This document shows, piece after piece, positions 22,298 through 34,115 of a DNA stretch of 64,000 nt (within the stretch, counting starts at the first letter, position 1; each line of letters opens with the position of its first letter). The stretch comes from Icerya purchasi. Its lineage: Eukaryota > Arthropoda > Insecta > Hemiptera > Monophlebidae. Under the pieces are notes generated by a model. It had not been told where the DNA came from. It searched no databases and saw nothing but the letters and a program-made list of their open reading frames with translations. Made by a program: the position numbers and the translations under genes. The DNA lies in assembly GCA_039619475.1 (NCBI GenBank), contig CM077115.1, forward strand, positions 445,397,292 to 445,461,291, in the 5' to 3' direction.

Positions 22298-23299
22298 ATT
22301 TTTTATTGTAACTTCTTAACTTTATTTTAATCTTATACATATATTCATAAAACATAAAATATTTACGAAACTAATTTATGAGTTCAAATTTACGAATTTA
22401 AAGCCTCCTTTCGTATAATATTTTACTTTTCAATATTGAACACAACAAAAATGTAGATGTCCTTCGAATTCGCTTTCCCCGAAAATGTTTTCAATGACTG
22501 AACACGTTGATTTTTATGAATACCTTTCTATGCGTATTTTATTAGAAAAATTATATTTTAGGTATATAGCGGGCCGTCGTCAGCTTTATCTCTATCGGTG
22601 TTTATTCGTTAAAAAAACAAGTACAAAGCGTAATTTTACCTGTGATGATCAGCTGTTTTCCAAACAATTGGAAAAAATTTCCGACTACAAATCACTTCAA
22701 AATATGATAATGAAAGTATGCTGCACATAAGGGGTGGTTGTAAAATATGCGCAACATATTCTCAGTAATTCACTTTCACAAACAAATATATAATAAATAC
22801 GCAAAACATTTAATATCTGTATATAAATAGGCAAAGACCTCCTTTGTTTATTAATCGATTTTCTTTTTCTTTTTTTGTTTAGTAGCTATTAAAAAGCAAT
22901 TTTTTCTGTTCTTATTTAAATATTAAAGTAAAAAAAAAAAAATAAAAAATAAACTGTTTGTTAGGATATTTTCGATTTGTTGATGTTTTTCTTTGTTATA
23001 TATATATATATTTTTACTGCATGTGTAGCGCATTATTTTCGAAACAACATTATGTGACCTCTCGCTGATCGACTGAGAGCCAAGACCGATGCCTTTTTTT
23101 TTTTGTTTATTCGTTTCTTGCCGATTGCAGGTATCTGAAATTACGCGCTCACCTGTTTTGCCGACCACATGTTTTATTGCTTAGCACTATCAGTATTGGT
23201 TGTTCACTTTTGCTCGTCGCTCGCCTTTGCGTTATTAAGTCGTTCGCTCGACGACGTTCGAAAATCAAAAAAATAGTACTAAAGACAGAACAAATTATC

Positions 23300-23455
23300 T
23301 ATTAGATCTTTCCTTCCCATCTCCAGCCGTTATTCCCCTCCTTCTTTCCTTTATACTTTCTATCTCCGATCGCCTTAGAATCTGTGTAGGTGATCTAAGT
23401 CCATGTAGTTGGGTCAGTGTTAACACCGAGCCCATTAAAAAAAAAAAAAAAAAAT
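23300..23455 (+). repeat. LINE family A 3' tail (5'-truncated copy)
   Basis: The last part, TTGGGTCAGTGTTAACACCG then AGCCCATT and an A-run, matches the end of the LINE copies at 29145-29207, 38960-39010 and (reverse strand) 60660-60745. No coding sequence remains. Confidence 0.55.
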
Positions 23456-23790
23456 AGATCATCGTTGAAAGATTGGGCTACCAACCGGGGATTCGTATCA
23501 TACTGAAAACATTAAAATTCATTTAAAACTCGCGAAACCGAATTTTGCCATAAATTAGACCTTGACAGATCGATTTATTGGCCCAAAATACCCCTAATGT
23601 GCAAATTTCATCAATTTATTTATGGTGTGTTCCTTAAGAAAGTAACTTATACCCTATATTATATTTAATACTCGTATATATCCAAGTATGAAGTCTGCAG
23701 CGGAGTACTGTATTTGCACATGCCTTCCGGGGTAGTTCACCGCAAGAATTTAAAAAGAGCAGTCGAATCATTACAAAAAGACACTACATA

Positions 23791-25600
23791 TCATGTCTTA
23801 CGATGTATAAGGGGAGAAAGGTTTTTCAAAAAATCTATAAGTAGTACTAAACATTGCCCCCCCCCCGCTCCAAAACATTCATTGTATTTGTAAAATCTGT
23901 AAGATTGAGTTGCGCTAATTATTACTATTTCGTTATATATGCACATATATATATGTAGTAAATAGTTTCTTAAATACCCTGCTATGTATTTTTCCATTAT
24001 TTGTATTAACTCGCTTTCGTGTCTATCTGTTCGGAGGAAATTTTACTATCGATTTTAATACAACTTTCCGGTGAGCGATAGACTTGAAATTTTGAATTAT
24101 TAAAAATATATTGATATTAATCAAAGTGACGTCACCACGGGGCTTAACTAAGACAGGCTTATTCTCGAATTCTCTTTTGGGCGGATCTTTAACGGTTCTG
24201 CCTTCCCCATACTGCTACTTGCTTTCTCGCTCTCTCTTTCTCTTTTAAACACGCGCGGAACGTATTCTCACTCCCTCTCGCTCGCTCTCTCTCTTTTTCG
24301 TAGACTCTTTTCACGATAGGCAGAAACAAAAGCCGTAAGGCCAGACGTGCACAAACGTTTTTTAGGTGGTTTGTAAATTGATGTGCGCACACGAACGCTA
24401 AATAACCGCTTTGCTGCGCAGGTCTTTAGTTTAATTTCAAACAGTGATCTACGAAGTTCGATAAGAAAATAGAGCCGCACCAGCATTATTAATCCATCTC
24501 CCGAACATCAACATGCGTAAAAATTGTGAAGAAGCCGTGCGAGGTTGGAATCAAAATCCAAAGCCTAGAAAATTAGCCGAGTGTGTGATTTGAGGGGCAG
24601 AATAATTTAGGAATAGGCGACTCTTACGAAATTTTACATAGTGAGTTTTGCTTGGAGAGAAGGAAAAGTCATTATTTTCAGTTTATGAATGTGTAGCCTC
24701 TGTTTATTGTGAATTGGAAAATGCGTGGAATAAATGATTCGATGAGGACAGTTTTATATCAAGGTTGTCAGTACATTGTTATGCTATAACTGGCGGCCGT
24801 ATGCATTGATATCATTTATATAAAGGATAAACAGTGTGTAAACACTTACAAGGAGAGGTCGAGATCTGCGGGTCACCGATTTTGATGACATTTTGCAGAT
24901 CGATAGAAGACCATGATAAATATGTGAACTGTGTAAAATACTATTAGAATGAAACTTTTTGATTTACGCGAGAAATTAAAATTTTTAGAAGCCGCATTTA
25001 ACGGATGATATACATATAGCCGCTTTTTAGACAAAAATATAGGCAAAAAATTCCACATTATGTTTATATTTATTTTATGCAAATAGTTCGGAAGATTGAC
25101 TATTCTAAAATGAAGTATATTAAACAAAATAATTTTTAAAAAAACATTTTTTAATTTAATAAAAGTTTAAACACGTCATTTATTACATTTATATACTATT
25201 AAAACACAAATCACAATGTACCTGGGACAAAGAATGTTAATGAAATATTTTGCGTACATTAAGGGGAGTAGTAATTATTTCGCAGAATGAGGCAAGTAGT
25301 TGAACGTAAAGTGATTTGAATTCAAGTTCAGGTAGTGCACTGTTTTTTAGCTTATTATTTGGAACATTGAAAAAAGGTCATTGTACGTTTCTTTTTGAAT
25401 TAAGGGAAATGATAAAATATGCTGTTCTGGGCTTACTTTATGTTCGGGAAAGAATGGCGTATAAAATGACGGGGAAGATATAGTTGCAAATTGAAGCGTA
25501 AGGGCATTCGACACCTCGTTGGTGTATGAAAGTAATGAATTGTTAGTAAGCAAAGAAAGAGTGGCGGTAGGATTCAAAGACCTAATTATTTTCCAAATGA
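23791..25600. other. Unique spacer, nothing recognised
   Basis: The stretch has a C-run at 23857-23866, a CT-rich tract at about 24225-24300 and ordinary A/T-rich DNA. The open frames are short and unlike known proteins. Confidence 0.4.
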
Positions 25601-25601
25601 T

Positions 25602-28161
25602 ACTGGGCTAAAAGAAATGGTTATTTTTTTTTTTTTTTTGAAAGATATATCGAGAATATCATTCAGAATGACAAAATAAAAAAAAAATTCGTGAAAATTT
25701 GAGCCTTCAATATTAATTTTAAGAGGTCTATCATCGCTATTTTTAATTTTTATTCATGACTTGATGTTCTACGTTAGAACTGTCAAAACATTGAAATGAA
25801 AAAAATCATTTTAGCTTATTCTCATATAAAATTGAATTCCCTACAAAAAAGGTCCAATTAAAAATTTTCGTCAGACAAGCCATTTCCGAATAATTAAGCT
25901 TAATAAATCGATATGTTTTTTCGATTTGACTTTATTACTTTGGAATTTTGTAACTAACGAACCAATGAATATCTAAAAAACACCGTGACAGATTCTTAAA
26001 GAAAATGTAATGTTCTACAAAAAAGGTCTCTTAATATTTTTGCCTAAATTGACTTCTTCAAAACAATTAAAATCGAAGAAAACATTGAAATCTTAAGTTT
26101 TTCGTTTTTTTACTCAATTTTTTTCACTTAACGGAATAAATTGACTTTTTTGACTATCATTAATCATTATTCATCAAAAATCTCTCAGTATTTATCATTT
26201 AGTACAAAGCTGGGTCAACATTGATAGTTTTCAGAAATGTAAACTATTTTTTAATCATTTAGTCGTGGTAAATGATGTAGCTGAACGTGGCATAGCGCTG
26301 ATTGAAGAATATAATAAGTGTCTTACGAAAAAACGAAGAACAACTTCAATACTTACTACTAGTCATTAGTGATTATCGAAAAATATACCCGAACTGCAAT
26401 AAAAAAAACCCTAATGTGATGGATTGTTATAACTAATAGTTGATTATAATTGTGTTAAACAATATATAATCTTATAAATTTCTTATAAAATATGAGTTAT
26501 AATTGTGTTTAAAATGAATTTTTTACCATCTATTATTGTAATCATTACTTAAATAGCCATAATCTGATTTTTCTTCCATATAAATGTATAAAATATTACA
26601 AATAAATAATTTTTAACAGTAAAACTACGTTTTTGTTGAGAAAAAATCAATTAAGCAAGAATAAATTTATATTTATTATGAAATTTAGATATTATTGTAA
26701 TAATATCGTTAGAATAATGATAAATATTGAGAGATTTTTGATGAATAATGATTAATGATGGTCAAAAAAGTCAATTTGTTCCGTTAAGTGAAAAAAATTA
26801 AGTAAAAAAACGAAAAACTTAAGATTTCAATTTTTTCTTCGATTTTAATCGTGAATAACTTTTGAAGAAGTAAATTGTAAATTTAGGCAAAAATATTGTT
26901 ATGGTTTCCTCTGTCCTTTTCAATATTTCAATTAAGTCCGGGTGCCATTGAAGAAAAACTTCTTCAAAATAAAAAAGATATGTATAAAAAGGGAAAAAGA
27001 AACACGGAAAACAAAAAAGGGGAGAGGAGAGCCCTTGCTGCTACTCACCGCAGAGCAGTCTACAGTGTCCCTTGCTCAATCCTCTCTATTACCCGAGCGC
27101 CGATCACGAGGATCGGACGACCAAAAAATTAAATCAGAACAAAAAATATCAAAATTAAAATAAAACGAAAAACATACATATATTATTCTATCGCGATTAC
27201 ACTACACACTCGAGACTAGCTAATAATATTCGTATGACTAGCCACAAACGATAACCGATCGATCACGACGTTGATCGGACGGCGAGAAAAGAAGAAGCCC
27301 CTCCTCCGTTCGAAAAACGCGTGTATTTATATCAATAATTTTGCGTAGCCGAGCAATTGCCTAGACATTCTAATGCGGAATTTCCCATTTTTAACAGTTG
27401 ATCGCAAGCCTCGACAAATACCGCCACGTCATTCACACTCGCTTCTATTACTAACACAAACACACACACACCAGCTTACGTAGTAGCGAGTTCGCCAGAC
27501 AAGACCATTCGGAATTTTTTCTAACGCGAACCGATTACGTCGCAACAAAAATTCTACATTTCCGAACTCATCATACATACATCGCACACGCAAACTATTC
27601 ACAATTCTTTATTTCCCCTTCATGATTACATTCGTTAATTATTATTATTATTATTCCTATTATCATTATTTCTACATTTTACTTTTATACAAATAATATC
27701 TAAATTAAGAAATTAACTCATTTGATTCGTTACAATATTAAGAGAGCTTCTTTGTAGAATATTAAATTTTCTTTAAGAATCTGCCATAGTGTTTTTCAGA
27801 TATTCATTGGTTCATTAGTTACAAAATTCCAAAGTAATAAAGTCAAATCGAAAAAACATATCGATTTATTAAGCTTAATTACTCGAAAACGGCTTGTCTG
27901 ACGAAAATTTTCAATCAGACCTTTTTTGTAGGGAATTTAATTTTATATGAACATAAGTTAAAATGATTTTTTTCATTTCAATGTTTTGGCAGTTCTAACG
28001 TAAAACATCAAATCATGAATAAAAATTAAAAATAGCGATGATAGACCTCTTAAAATTAATATTGAAGGCTCAAATTTTCACGAATTTTTTTTTTGTCATT
28101 CTAAATGATGTTCTCTATATATCTTTCAAAAAAAAAAAAATAACCATTTTTTTTGGCTCAG

Positions 28162-28162
<1 letters not shown>
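25602..28162. mobile_element. Large foldback element FB2, right arm split by an insertion
   Basis: The left arm (25602-26203) matches the right side in reverse complement in two pieces, 26711-26896 and 27735-28162, in the order expected for one arm of about 600 bp. The central loop is 26204-26710. The ends read ACTGGGCTAAAAG at the left and, in reverse complement, ACTGAGCCAAAAA at the right. Shared blocks include AGATTTTTGATGAATAATGA, ACATATCGATTTATTAAGCT and AAAATAGCGATGATAGACCT. No transposase is coded. The right arm is interrupted by 838 bp with solo-LTR features. No target duplication could be read at the outer ends; the right side abuts a (TA)n run. Confidence 0.85.
26897..27734. mobile_element. 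Probable solo LTR inserted into the FB2 right arm
   Basis: The intact left arm gives the pre-insertion sequence, AAAAATATTAAG in reverse complement. In the right arm this is split as AAAA-ATAT-TGTTATGG and CGTTACA-ATAT-TAAG, so the insert starts TG, ends CA and is flanked by a 4-bp duplication ATAT. TG...CA ends plus a short duplication are the marks of an LTR inserted by an integrase. The length of 838 bp, the GC-richer composition and the lack of any gag or pol frame suggest a solo LTR left after recombination. A possible TATA-like TATTTATATC lies near 27324. I see no second copy, so the LTR identity is inferred from the ends only. Confidence 0.65.

Positions 28163-28165
<3 letters not shown>

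Positions 28166-28198
<33 letters not shown>
28166..28198. repeat. (TA)n microsatellite
   Basis: About 15 TA units lie directly beside the right end of FB2, where they may mask its target duplication. Confidence 0.9.
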
Positions 28199-28203
<5 letters not shown>

Positions 28204-28312
28204 TGGAAAAAGTAAAAGTTATTCAACATTTCTGTTTCTTCATTTGCATCAGTAGCCTAGCTTTAACTGTGTACTTTTGTAATTCAATGAAATCTGAAGG
28301 AAGTCTCGAACT

Positions 28313-28450
28313 CAAAATGTACGAATAATAGCTCACTAACCGAATGGTTGAGGAGATAACGATGATGATGATGATGATGATGATGATGAATAATCAGGCC
28401 GAAGGCAATGGCGAACATGCATAGTGTACAGGCAAACGATATTTTAATAA
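28313..28450 (+). repeat. SINE-like tail relic with a (GAT)n run
   Basis: ATGTACGAATAATAGCTCAC then TAACC...GGTTGAGGAGA resembles the 3' end of the SINE at 50192-50240 (ATGTACGAATAGTTAGTACC, GTTGAGGAGA). Here the tail is (GAT)n at 28361-28389 instead of (AAG)n. The following GGCCGAAGGCAATGGCGAAC resembles the SINE's internal GTGGAAGGCAATGGCAAACC. The order is not collinear with the SINE, so two fragments or a rearranged copy may be present. Confidence 0.45.
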
Positions 28451-28549
28451 ATACGAATGAAACTAATTTTAGCTTTTAGCGCGATTTCTTTCAGATGAAT
28501 TTAAATTAAAAATCAAATAACTTCACTATCGTAAAAACGAAGAAAATGT

Positions 28550-29207
28550 GGTGTTGCCTTAGACTTTCTATCGGTCCCTAGTCATTCCAATATTGAGGGA
28601 AATGACTCAGCTGACTCTTTAGCTCGCTCAGCCGCCCGCAATATTCCTCGACTCCTTCCCTTCCTCAGACATTCTTTCTCTATTACGCTCTAATCATTCC
28701 AGACTTTGGTCTGACATGTATCCATTTTTATTCTCTAATCATTATTCATACTACCCCGTCTTATTCAACCGGTTTTTCCTGCCCCTTGGTTTCATTCTAT
28801 TCCTGTCTGTCATCGTGCCACTGTTGTTTCCCTAATTAGATTAAGAATCAATCATTCTCTTCTCCTCTCTTCACGATTTCGTTTTTCTTTAGCTCTTTCT
28901 CATTTCTGCTCTCGTCACGCTTCTGAGCCTTCTTGTATTTTAGTGATTTTAATCGCATCCTATTTGAATGTTCTGCACTCTCTAACGAACGCTCCTTTCT
29001 ATATACACCCAACTTCTAGTTTTGGGTCTTCCTACTCTCTTTAACGCTACCTATACCCTTCCCTTCCCATTATTGCCTTCAGTTATTCCATTGCTGCTGT
29101 TTCCATTTCTGACCTCTTGGATATTTAGTTATAACTCTTAATTTTTCATGGTGTTGGGTCAAGGCCGCTGGCGCGCCCAGGGTAGGAAAGAAAAAAAAAA
29201 AAAAAAA
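28550..29207 (+). pseudogene. 5'-truncated LINE family A with RNase H relic
   Basis: The plus strand keeps pieces of the end of RNase H (HSNIEGNDSADSLARSAA, matching the W(V/I)PSH..I.GNE.AD.LA motif that ends RNase H domains). The post-RNase H region follows, with VVSLIRLRINHSLLLS in one frame and SLTNAPFYIHP further on. The frames are broken many times. The 3' UTR contains GTGTTGGGTCAAGGCCGCTG then GCGCGCCCAGG, and the element ends in an A-run at about 29190-29206. LINEs of the I/R1 kind carry RNase H downstream of the reverse transcriptase to remove the RNA template. Related 3' ends lie at 5.2, 23.4, 38.7, 41.4, 42.9, 44.1, 60.7 and 61.2 kb. Confidence 0.7.
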
Positions 29208-30175
29208 GAAATTTCGGGAATATTTCGAAACGAAATTGGAAACATTTTAGTTGCTTCTGGTGGGGGGGGGTCAACCCTGCCACGGACTAACGTGTCGTTG
29301 CATTATCAGCGGCGACGCATACAACACGACCGAAACGAGAAGCTCACTGAACAAAGACGGGGATTATCCGTACTCTCGGTATATTTCTGCACCACACAGT
29401 GCGCAGCCAAGATTATTAAATAAATGACGTAAATTGATAGCAGGAAATCGTGATGATAATAACAATCGTAAACTCTGCCTTGTCCTCTTCCATCGGACGG
29501 TACCTGCAACGGATTACACAGATTAGATTAATTAGCGGTAGTCACTGTTCTCGAAGAACATTCCTTGAAGGAGCTTCACTCTCCGAACTCCTTCTAGAAA
29601 CGACATAAGAATATGGTAATAGCGATAACAATACTCTTCATAGTAGCAGATCAGCTGTAGAAGAAGAACAAACGATAACGGCAAACAAAACTCAGCAGTA
29701 GTTAGAACGAAAAAAAAAAACAAAAAAAAAACAAAAATAACACTCTAAACTGAATTCTTTTAACTTGCAATCACGGTAACAACAGCCGAGAGTACTCTAT
29801 GTAAATACGCCGGGTCGTCTTTTTCATAATTCACCATAAATTTCCCAAACGACCCCGTTGCGGGCTCTTTGTTATTACATAGCCCGCGGTTTTCCCGATT
29901 TATCTAAGTGTGCTTGAACCGCGGAAAATTGCGCGCGCGCATGCAGATTTTTTAAAATCGCCGAGAAAAAAGTTTACCACTGCGAAGGGTTGAGAGTCGT
30001 CTAAAACGGCGCACCCCTTAAAATCGCAATCCCCGATTAGGGCTTATTTCTCCGGAAGTCAAAAAAACGAAAAACAAAAAAAAAACAAAAACCAATATAT
30101 CGCAGTAACCGCGAAACTAAACGGCGGTCTGATTTATTTTTCATTTTGGTCTCGTAAGTTTAAAAGCGATAAATA
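29208..30175. other. GC-richer unique region, no gene recognised
   Basis: This is CpG-containing DNA with GCGCGCGCATGC near 29931 and a G-run at 29262-29270. The open frames on both strands are short and unlike known families. It may be host regulatory sequence. Confidence 0.35.
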
Positions 30176-30177
30176 AT

Positions 30178-31212
30178 TTTGTTTAAATTATTTTTTTTAA
30201 ATTATTTCGTTAAAATAATTTTGTTAAAATGATTTTGTTTAAATAATTTTGTTAAAAGTAATTTTGTTTAAATGATTTTATTAAAATAATTTTGTTTAAA
30301 TAATTTTGTTAAAATGATTTTGTTTAAATAATTTTGTTAAAAGTAATTTTGTTTAAATGATTTTGTTAAAATGATTTTGTTTAAATAATTTTGTTAAAAG
30401 TAATTTTGTTTAAATGATTTTATTAAAATAATTTTGTTTAAATAATTTTGTTAAAATGATTTTGTTTAAATAATTTTGTTAAAAGTAATTTTGTTTAAAT
30501 GATTTTATTAAAATAATTTTGTTTAAATAATTTTTTTTAAATGATTTTATTAAAATAATTTCGTTAAAATAATTTTGTTAAAAGATTTTGTTAAAATAAT
30601 TTTGTTAAAATAATTTTGTTAAAATAATTTTGTTAAAATGATTTTGTTAAAATGAGTTTCGTTTAAATAATTTTTTTTAAATGATTTTATTAAAATAATT
30701 TTGTTAAAATGATTTTGTTTAAATAATTTTGTTAAAAGTAATTTTGTTTAAATGATTTTATTAAAATAATTTTGTTTAAATAATTTTGTTAAAATGATTT
30801 TGTTTAAATAATTTTGTTAAAAGTAATTTTGTTTAAATGATTTTGTTAAAATGATTTTGTTTAAATAATTTTGTTAAAAGTAATTTTGTTTAAATGATTT
30901 TATTAAAATAATTTTGTTTAAATAATTTTGTTAAAATGATTTTGTTTAAATAATTTTGTTAAAAGTAATTTTGTTTAAATGATTTTATTAAAATAATTTT
31001 GTTTAAATAATTTTTTTTAAATGATTTTATTAAAATAATTTCGTTAAAATAATTTTGTTAAAAGATTTTGTTAAAATAATTTTGTTAAAATAATTTTGTT
31101 AAAATAATTTTGTTAAAATGATTTTGTTAAAATGAGTTTCGTTTAAATAATTTTTTTTAAATGATTTTATTAAAATAATTTTGTTAAAATAATTTTGTTA
31201 AAATAATTTTTT
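30178..31212. repeat. A/T minisatellite with a 480-bp higher-order period
   Basis: The array is built of 14-15-bp units such as TAATTTTGTTTAAA, TGATTTTATTAAAA and TAATTTTGTTAAAAG. Blocks of 60 bases at 30241, 30301, 30361, 30421, 30481, 30541 and 30601 recur identically at 30721, 30781, 30841, 30901, 30961, 31021 and 31081, so about 450 bases are repeated at a distance of 480. The array is pure A/T apart from one G or C in most units. It codes for nothing. Confidence 0.95.
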
Positions 31213-31855
31213 ATATTGGCGTTATTTAAACAGGTATTTTTTATAAGAGCAATTTTAAATTTTATCACTAAAATATAACTTTATTTATTTTAAATCTGAA
31301 ATCGATAGAACAAAGTTCCCAGGAACAGGCTCAAAATAAATTTTCATTTCTCGATAGCGTTAAAAGATAGCACCGTTGTAATTTACATATTTATATAATG
31401 CTAAATTCAAGAAACTTTTCTGATTTTAAAGCTCTGCAATAATATCATCGCGTGTATGTATATTTTTCCGGCAAATGTGTATATTTATCAGTGCTTAACA
31501 CACATTTTTCCTACCATTATTTTATCTTTTTTTTTCGCAATTTTTTTTAGAAAAATTTCATTGACGAATTGTACTTTCTTCGCGACACATTTTTCAACTT
31601 TACCTCTTCTTTTTCATAATTTTATAACGCAAAATTTGTTCGCGTCTACGTTGTAAATTTTATTTTTTCAACTCGAGATGGGCTTCGCCAAAAAAAAAAA
31701 ACGTCTCCGAATAGTATATACAAATTAGACACTTTTAAATGTGTTCTCGTATTTTATTTTGTTCCAAGTTACTACCGTGAATCTATATTTATACTTAACA
31801 AACAGTAGTATTGTTAATAATTCCGTATGAAATACAATAAAACGTACATGATGCT
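31213..31855. other. A/T-rich spacer, nothing recognised
   Basis: There is no shared repeat and no credible coding frame. An A-run lies at 31691-31701. Confidence 0.4.
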
Positions 31856-31859
31856 TTCG

Positions 31860-32325
31860 CGCCTGATAAGACGAAAACATGCCAACTCTCAGTAGACACG
31901 AGCAGTGTGTCCTAACTCGTATCCGCATTGGACATACAAACTTAACTCATTCGTTCCTCATATCTAAAAAACCGCCCAACCTGTGTCAACGCTGCAACAT
32001 GCCTATATCGGTGAGGCATCTTTTGATCGAGTGTAATCACTACCAGCAGGCCAGACAACAAGCGGGTATTACCAACGGCCTTCCAGAGATGTTTTCGGAC
32101 GCCGAGAAGTGTAAAAAAATCGTAGCCTTCCTCAAAGACATCTTAGTATTCCAACTGATGTAACTTCCTCAGCCTTCAGCTGACTTTTTGATTTTTTTTT
32201 CTTTCGCGCATTTTCAAATATTCAATATAAAATGTTATAATTATCTGTAAAACCGTAGTCGCTAATGACCTTGTAGTCCAAAAGCGACTTGTAAATACAA
32301 TAAATAAATAAATAAATAAAAAAGC
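31860..32325 (+). pseudogene. I-like LINE, 3'-terminal fragment
   Basis: The 94-codon frame holds SRHEQCVLTRIRIGHTNLTH, then CQRCNMPISVRHLLIEC, a CCHC motif that closes the polyprotein of I-like LINEs after RNase H. The frame ends naturally at 32163. The 3' UTR contains GTCGCTAATGACC...AAAAGCGAC, a GTCGC/GCGAC stem also found in the copy ending at 48990, and a (TAAA)n tail (AATAAATAAATAAATAAATA). All upstream domains are missing, as in most 5'-truncated LINE insertions. Confidence 0.8.
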
Positions 32326-32329
32326 ATCA

Positions 32330-34110
32330 AATTAAATAAGAAATATAAGAACACTGTCTCAAAATGAACTCGTTAAATTACGCGTAAGAACACGAAAATT
32401 CAATTCTCATTTATGCCACATTTTAAATAACGAGGAGTCTCTCTATGTAAAGGGGTAAACAATTACATTATTCGCACTAGTTCATTTTTGGTCGTGATTG
32501 TATTTCGTTCATTTTTACCGTTATTCATAGTGTGCGAACTAAAACACAAACTACGACGAGTGAAAATTAGCGAACTAATAAAATTATAAGAAATGAATAT
32601 GACGCGAAAAAAAAAAAAACAACCAAGTAACGTAAAGAGCTAATTTCAAAAAATAACGAACATGCTAAAAATGGCGTGGAAAAAACGAAGTAAAACGAAA
32701 AAATTTTATAACATACGAAGTGTAGTAATTTTAAAGAAGGCGGGTTATTGATAATATGTTGGCATACCTTAATAAGCAGGGGATACATTTATTCCATATT
32801 TTTCTTGATTGTTAATAAATTGCGCAAAGCCAAGCAAGCCCTTACTATGGTAAGTTTATGTATGCGCATTTTTTAAGTCGTCTGCTTTTCGGTTTTTCAT
32901 AATAATCTAATCTCTTGCGGAGTAGCTCGGTAGCCTAGTAATTCAACAAACCGAAGATCGTGTGTGTTTTGCTGTCTCGTTCCATATTGAAGTCACCATC
33001 ACTTTTAAACGGAAATTGGATTACTAGAAAAATTATCCGGGAAGTGAAAAATAAAAGTGTGTGATTCCCAGTAAGAAGAAAGACTAACCACAGAATTATC
33101 TTCGAATCCATCAGCCCCCCAGAATGCATTAATTAATTCTACATTGATTCTTTATACCTTATCCGGATCGGAACTCAGTTTACTTCTTCGAAATATGAAG
33201 AATATTCAGCTGTGTCGATTAAATTGTCACTCGTGTTCGCAACGTGATTAATAAAATTAGTACTAATTAGTACTGTAACAGCATATCCGATCTCGTTATC
33301 ATAAAAGCCTGTTTCTCTTTGTTATTCGCTCTCCATACCACACAAAAATTTTGAAAATTTTAATTGCTATACATAACATTTTCCGGAAAGATTGTCGTCA
33401 CACAGTATAATATAAACTAGCAGAAAATAGAGTTCACTTTGCATCTCTTTGTATACCTTTCGCCGTCAGCTCGTGGTTATTGCTTTATTCCGAGCCAACG
33501 GAATTGCGTAGTTGGTAACTAAATCTCAGAATTGTGACAAATGAAAAATAACAATCCCGCCATTTTTCCGCACTAACTATTTTTTATTCTAAACGCTATA
33601 ACCTAGTAGTTAAGGTGCTTGGCAAAAAAAAAAAAAAAAAAAAAAAAGGTCACTTCCCAGGTTTATACCTAATCCGATATTGAATATCGATTGTATCGAA
33701 GAATTATCTAATAGAAAGTAAAGACGGACTCCATGAGAAAGAAACTGGCTCCGATATTCTCTTCAGATCTAATAATAGGCTTAGTACATTGTGATGAAAA
33801 GCTTAATTCCATAATCCATGATGATACTCTTTATCAAGTATATATGGGACTTAACTTTTACGTTCATCCATGATGATATAATAGAGCGGTATCGTTGCAA
33901 CTACAGTATAAAAAAAATCGTAAAATGAAGACTTACATCACAACAGGTGTATACGAGACTTTTCATACTGATTTTGTAAATATTTCATTTATACAGATGC
34001 AGCGTCGAGTGTATTTATGTCTATACGTGGTAGTTTGCTGTCGCCTTCTGCGCGACTATTAACGACTATTTTGCTTCTAATCATTTTCATTCGCTACCGT
34101 CAGTTTTCGA
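32330..34110. other. A/T-rich spacer with possible SINE relics
   Basis: Mostly featureless DNA. Two short tRNA-like heads may lie at about 32920-32960 and 33590-33690 (separate entry). No protein-coding frame is credible. Confidence 0.4.
33590..33690 (+). repeat. Possible degenerate tRNA-derived SINE head
   Basis: CTATAACCTAGTAGTTAAGG then TGCTTGGC resembles the A-box part of the SINE at 49872 (ATAGCCTAGTTGCTAGAGCG). After an A-run expansion, GGTCACTTCCCAGGTTTATA then CC resembles its B-box part. The match is imperfect and split by about 23 A residues, so it may be chance. Confidence 0.3.
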
Positions 34111-34115
34111 ATATG

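Larger units (their letters stand above)
21966..23785. mobile_element. Segment bounded by about 165-bp inverted repeats
   Basis: The left arm (21966-22133) and right arm (23623-23785) match in reverse complement over about 165 bases, with shared blocks GTGAACTACCCCGGA, CATGTGCAAATACAG, ACTCGTATATA and GGGTATAAGTTACTTTCTTA. They could be long terminal inverted repeats of a 1.8-kb DNA element or two opposed copies of a short repeat. The interior holds a hairpin at 22281, an 81-codon frame (22485-22730) that I do not recognise, and a LINE tail at 23300-23455. No transposase is visible. Confidence 0.6.

Noticed and set aside
22485..22730. 81-codon frame inside the inverted-repeat segment as its transposase
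   Set aside because: Too short, with no catalytic motifs; kept only as an unrecognised frame in the description.
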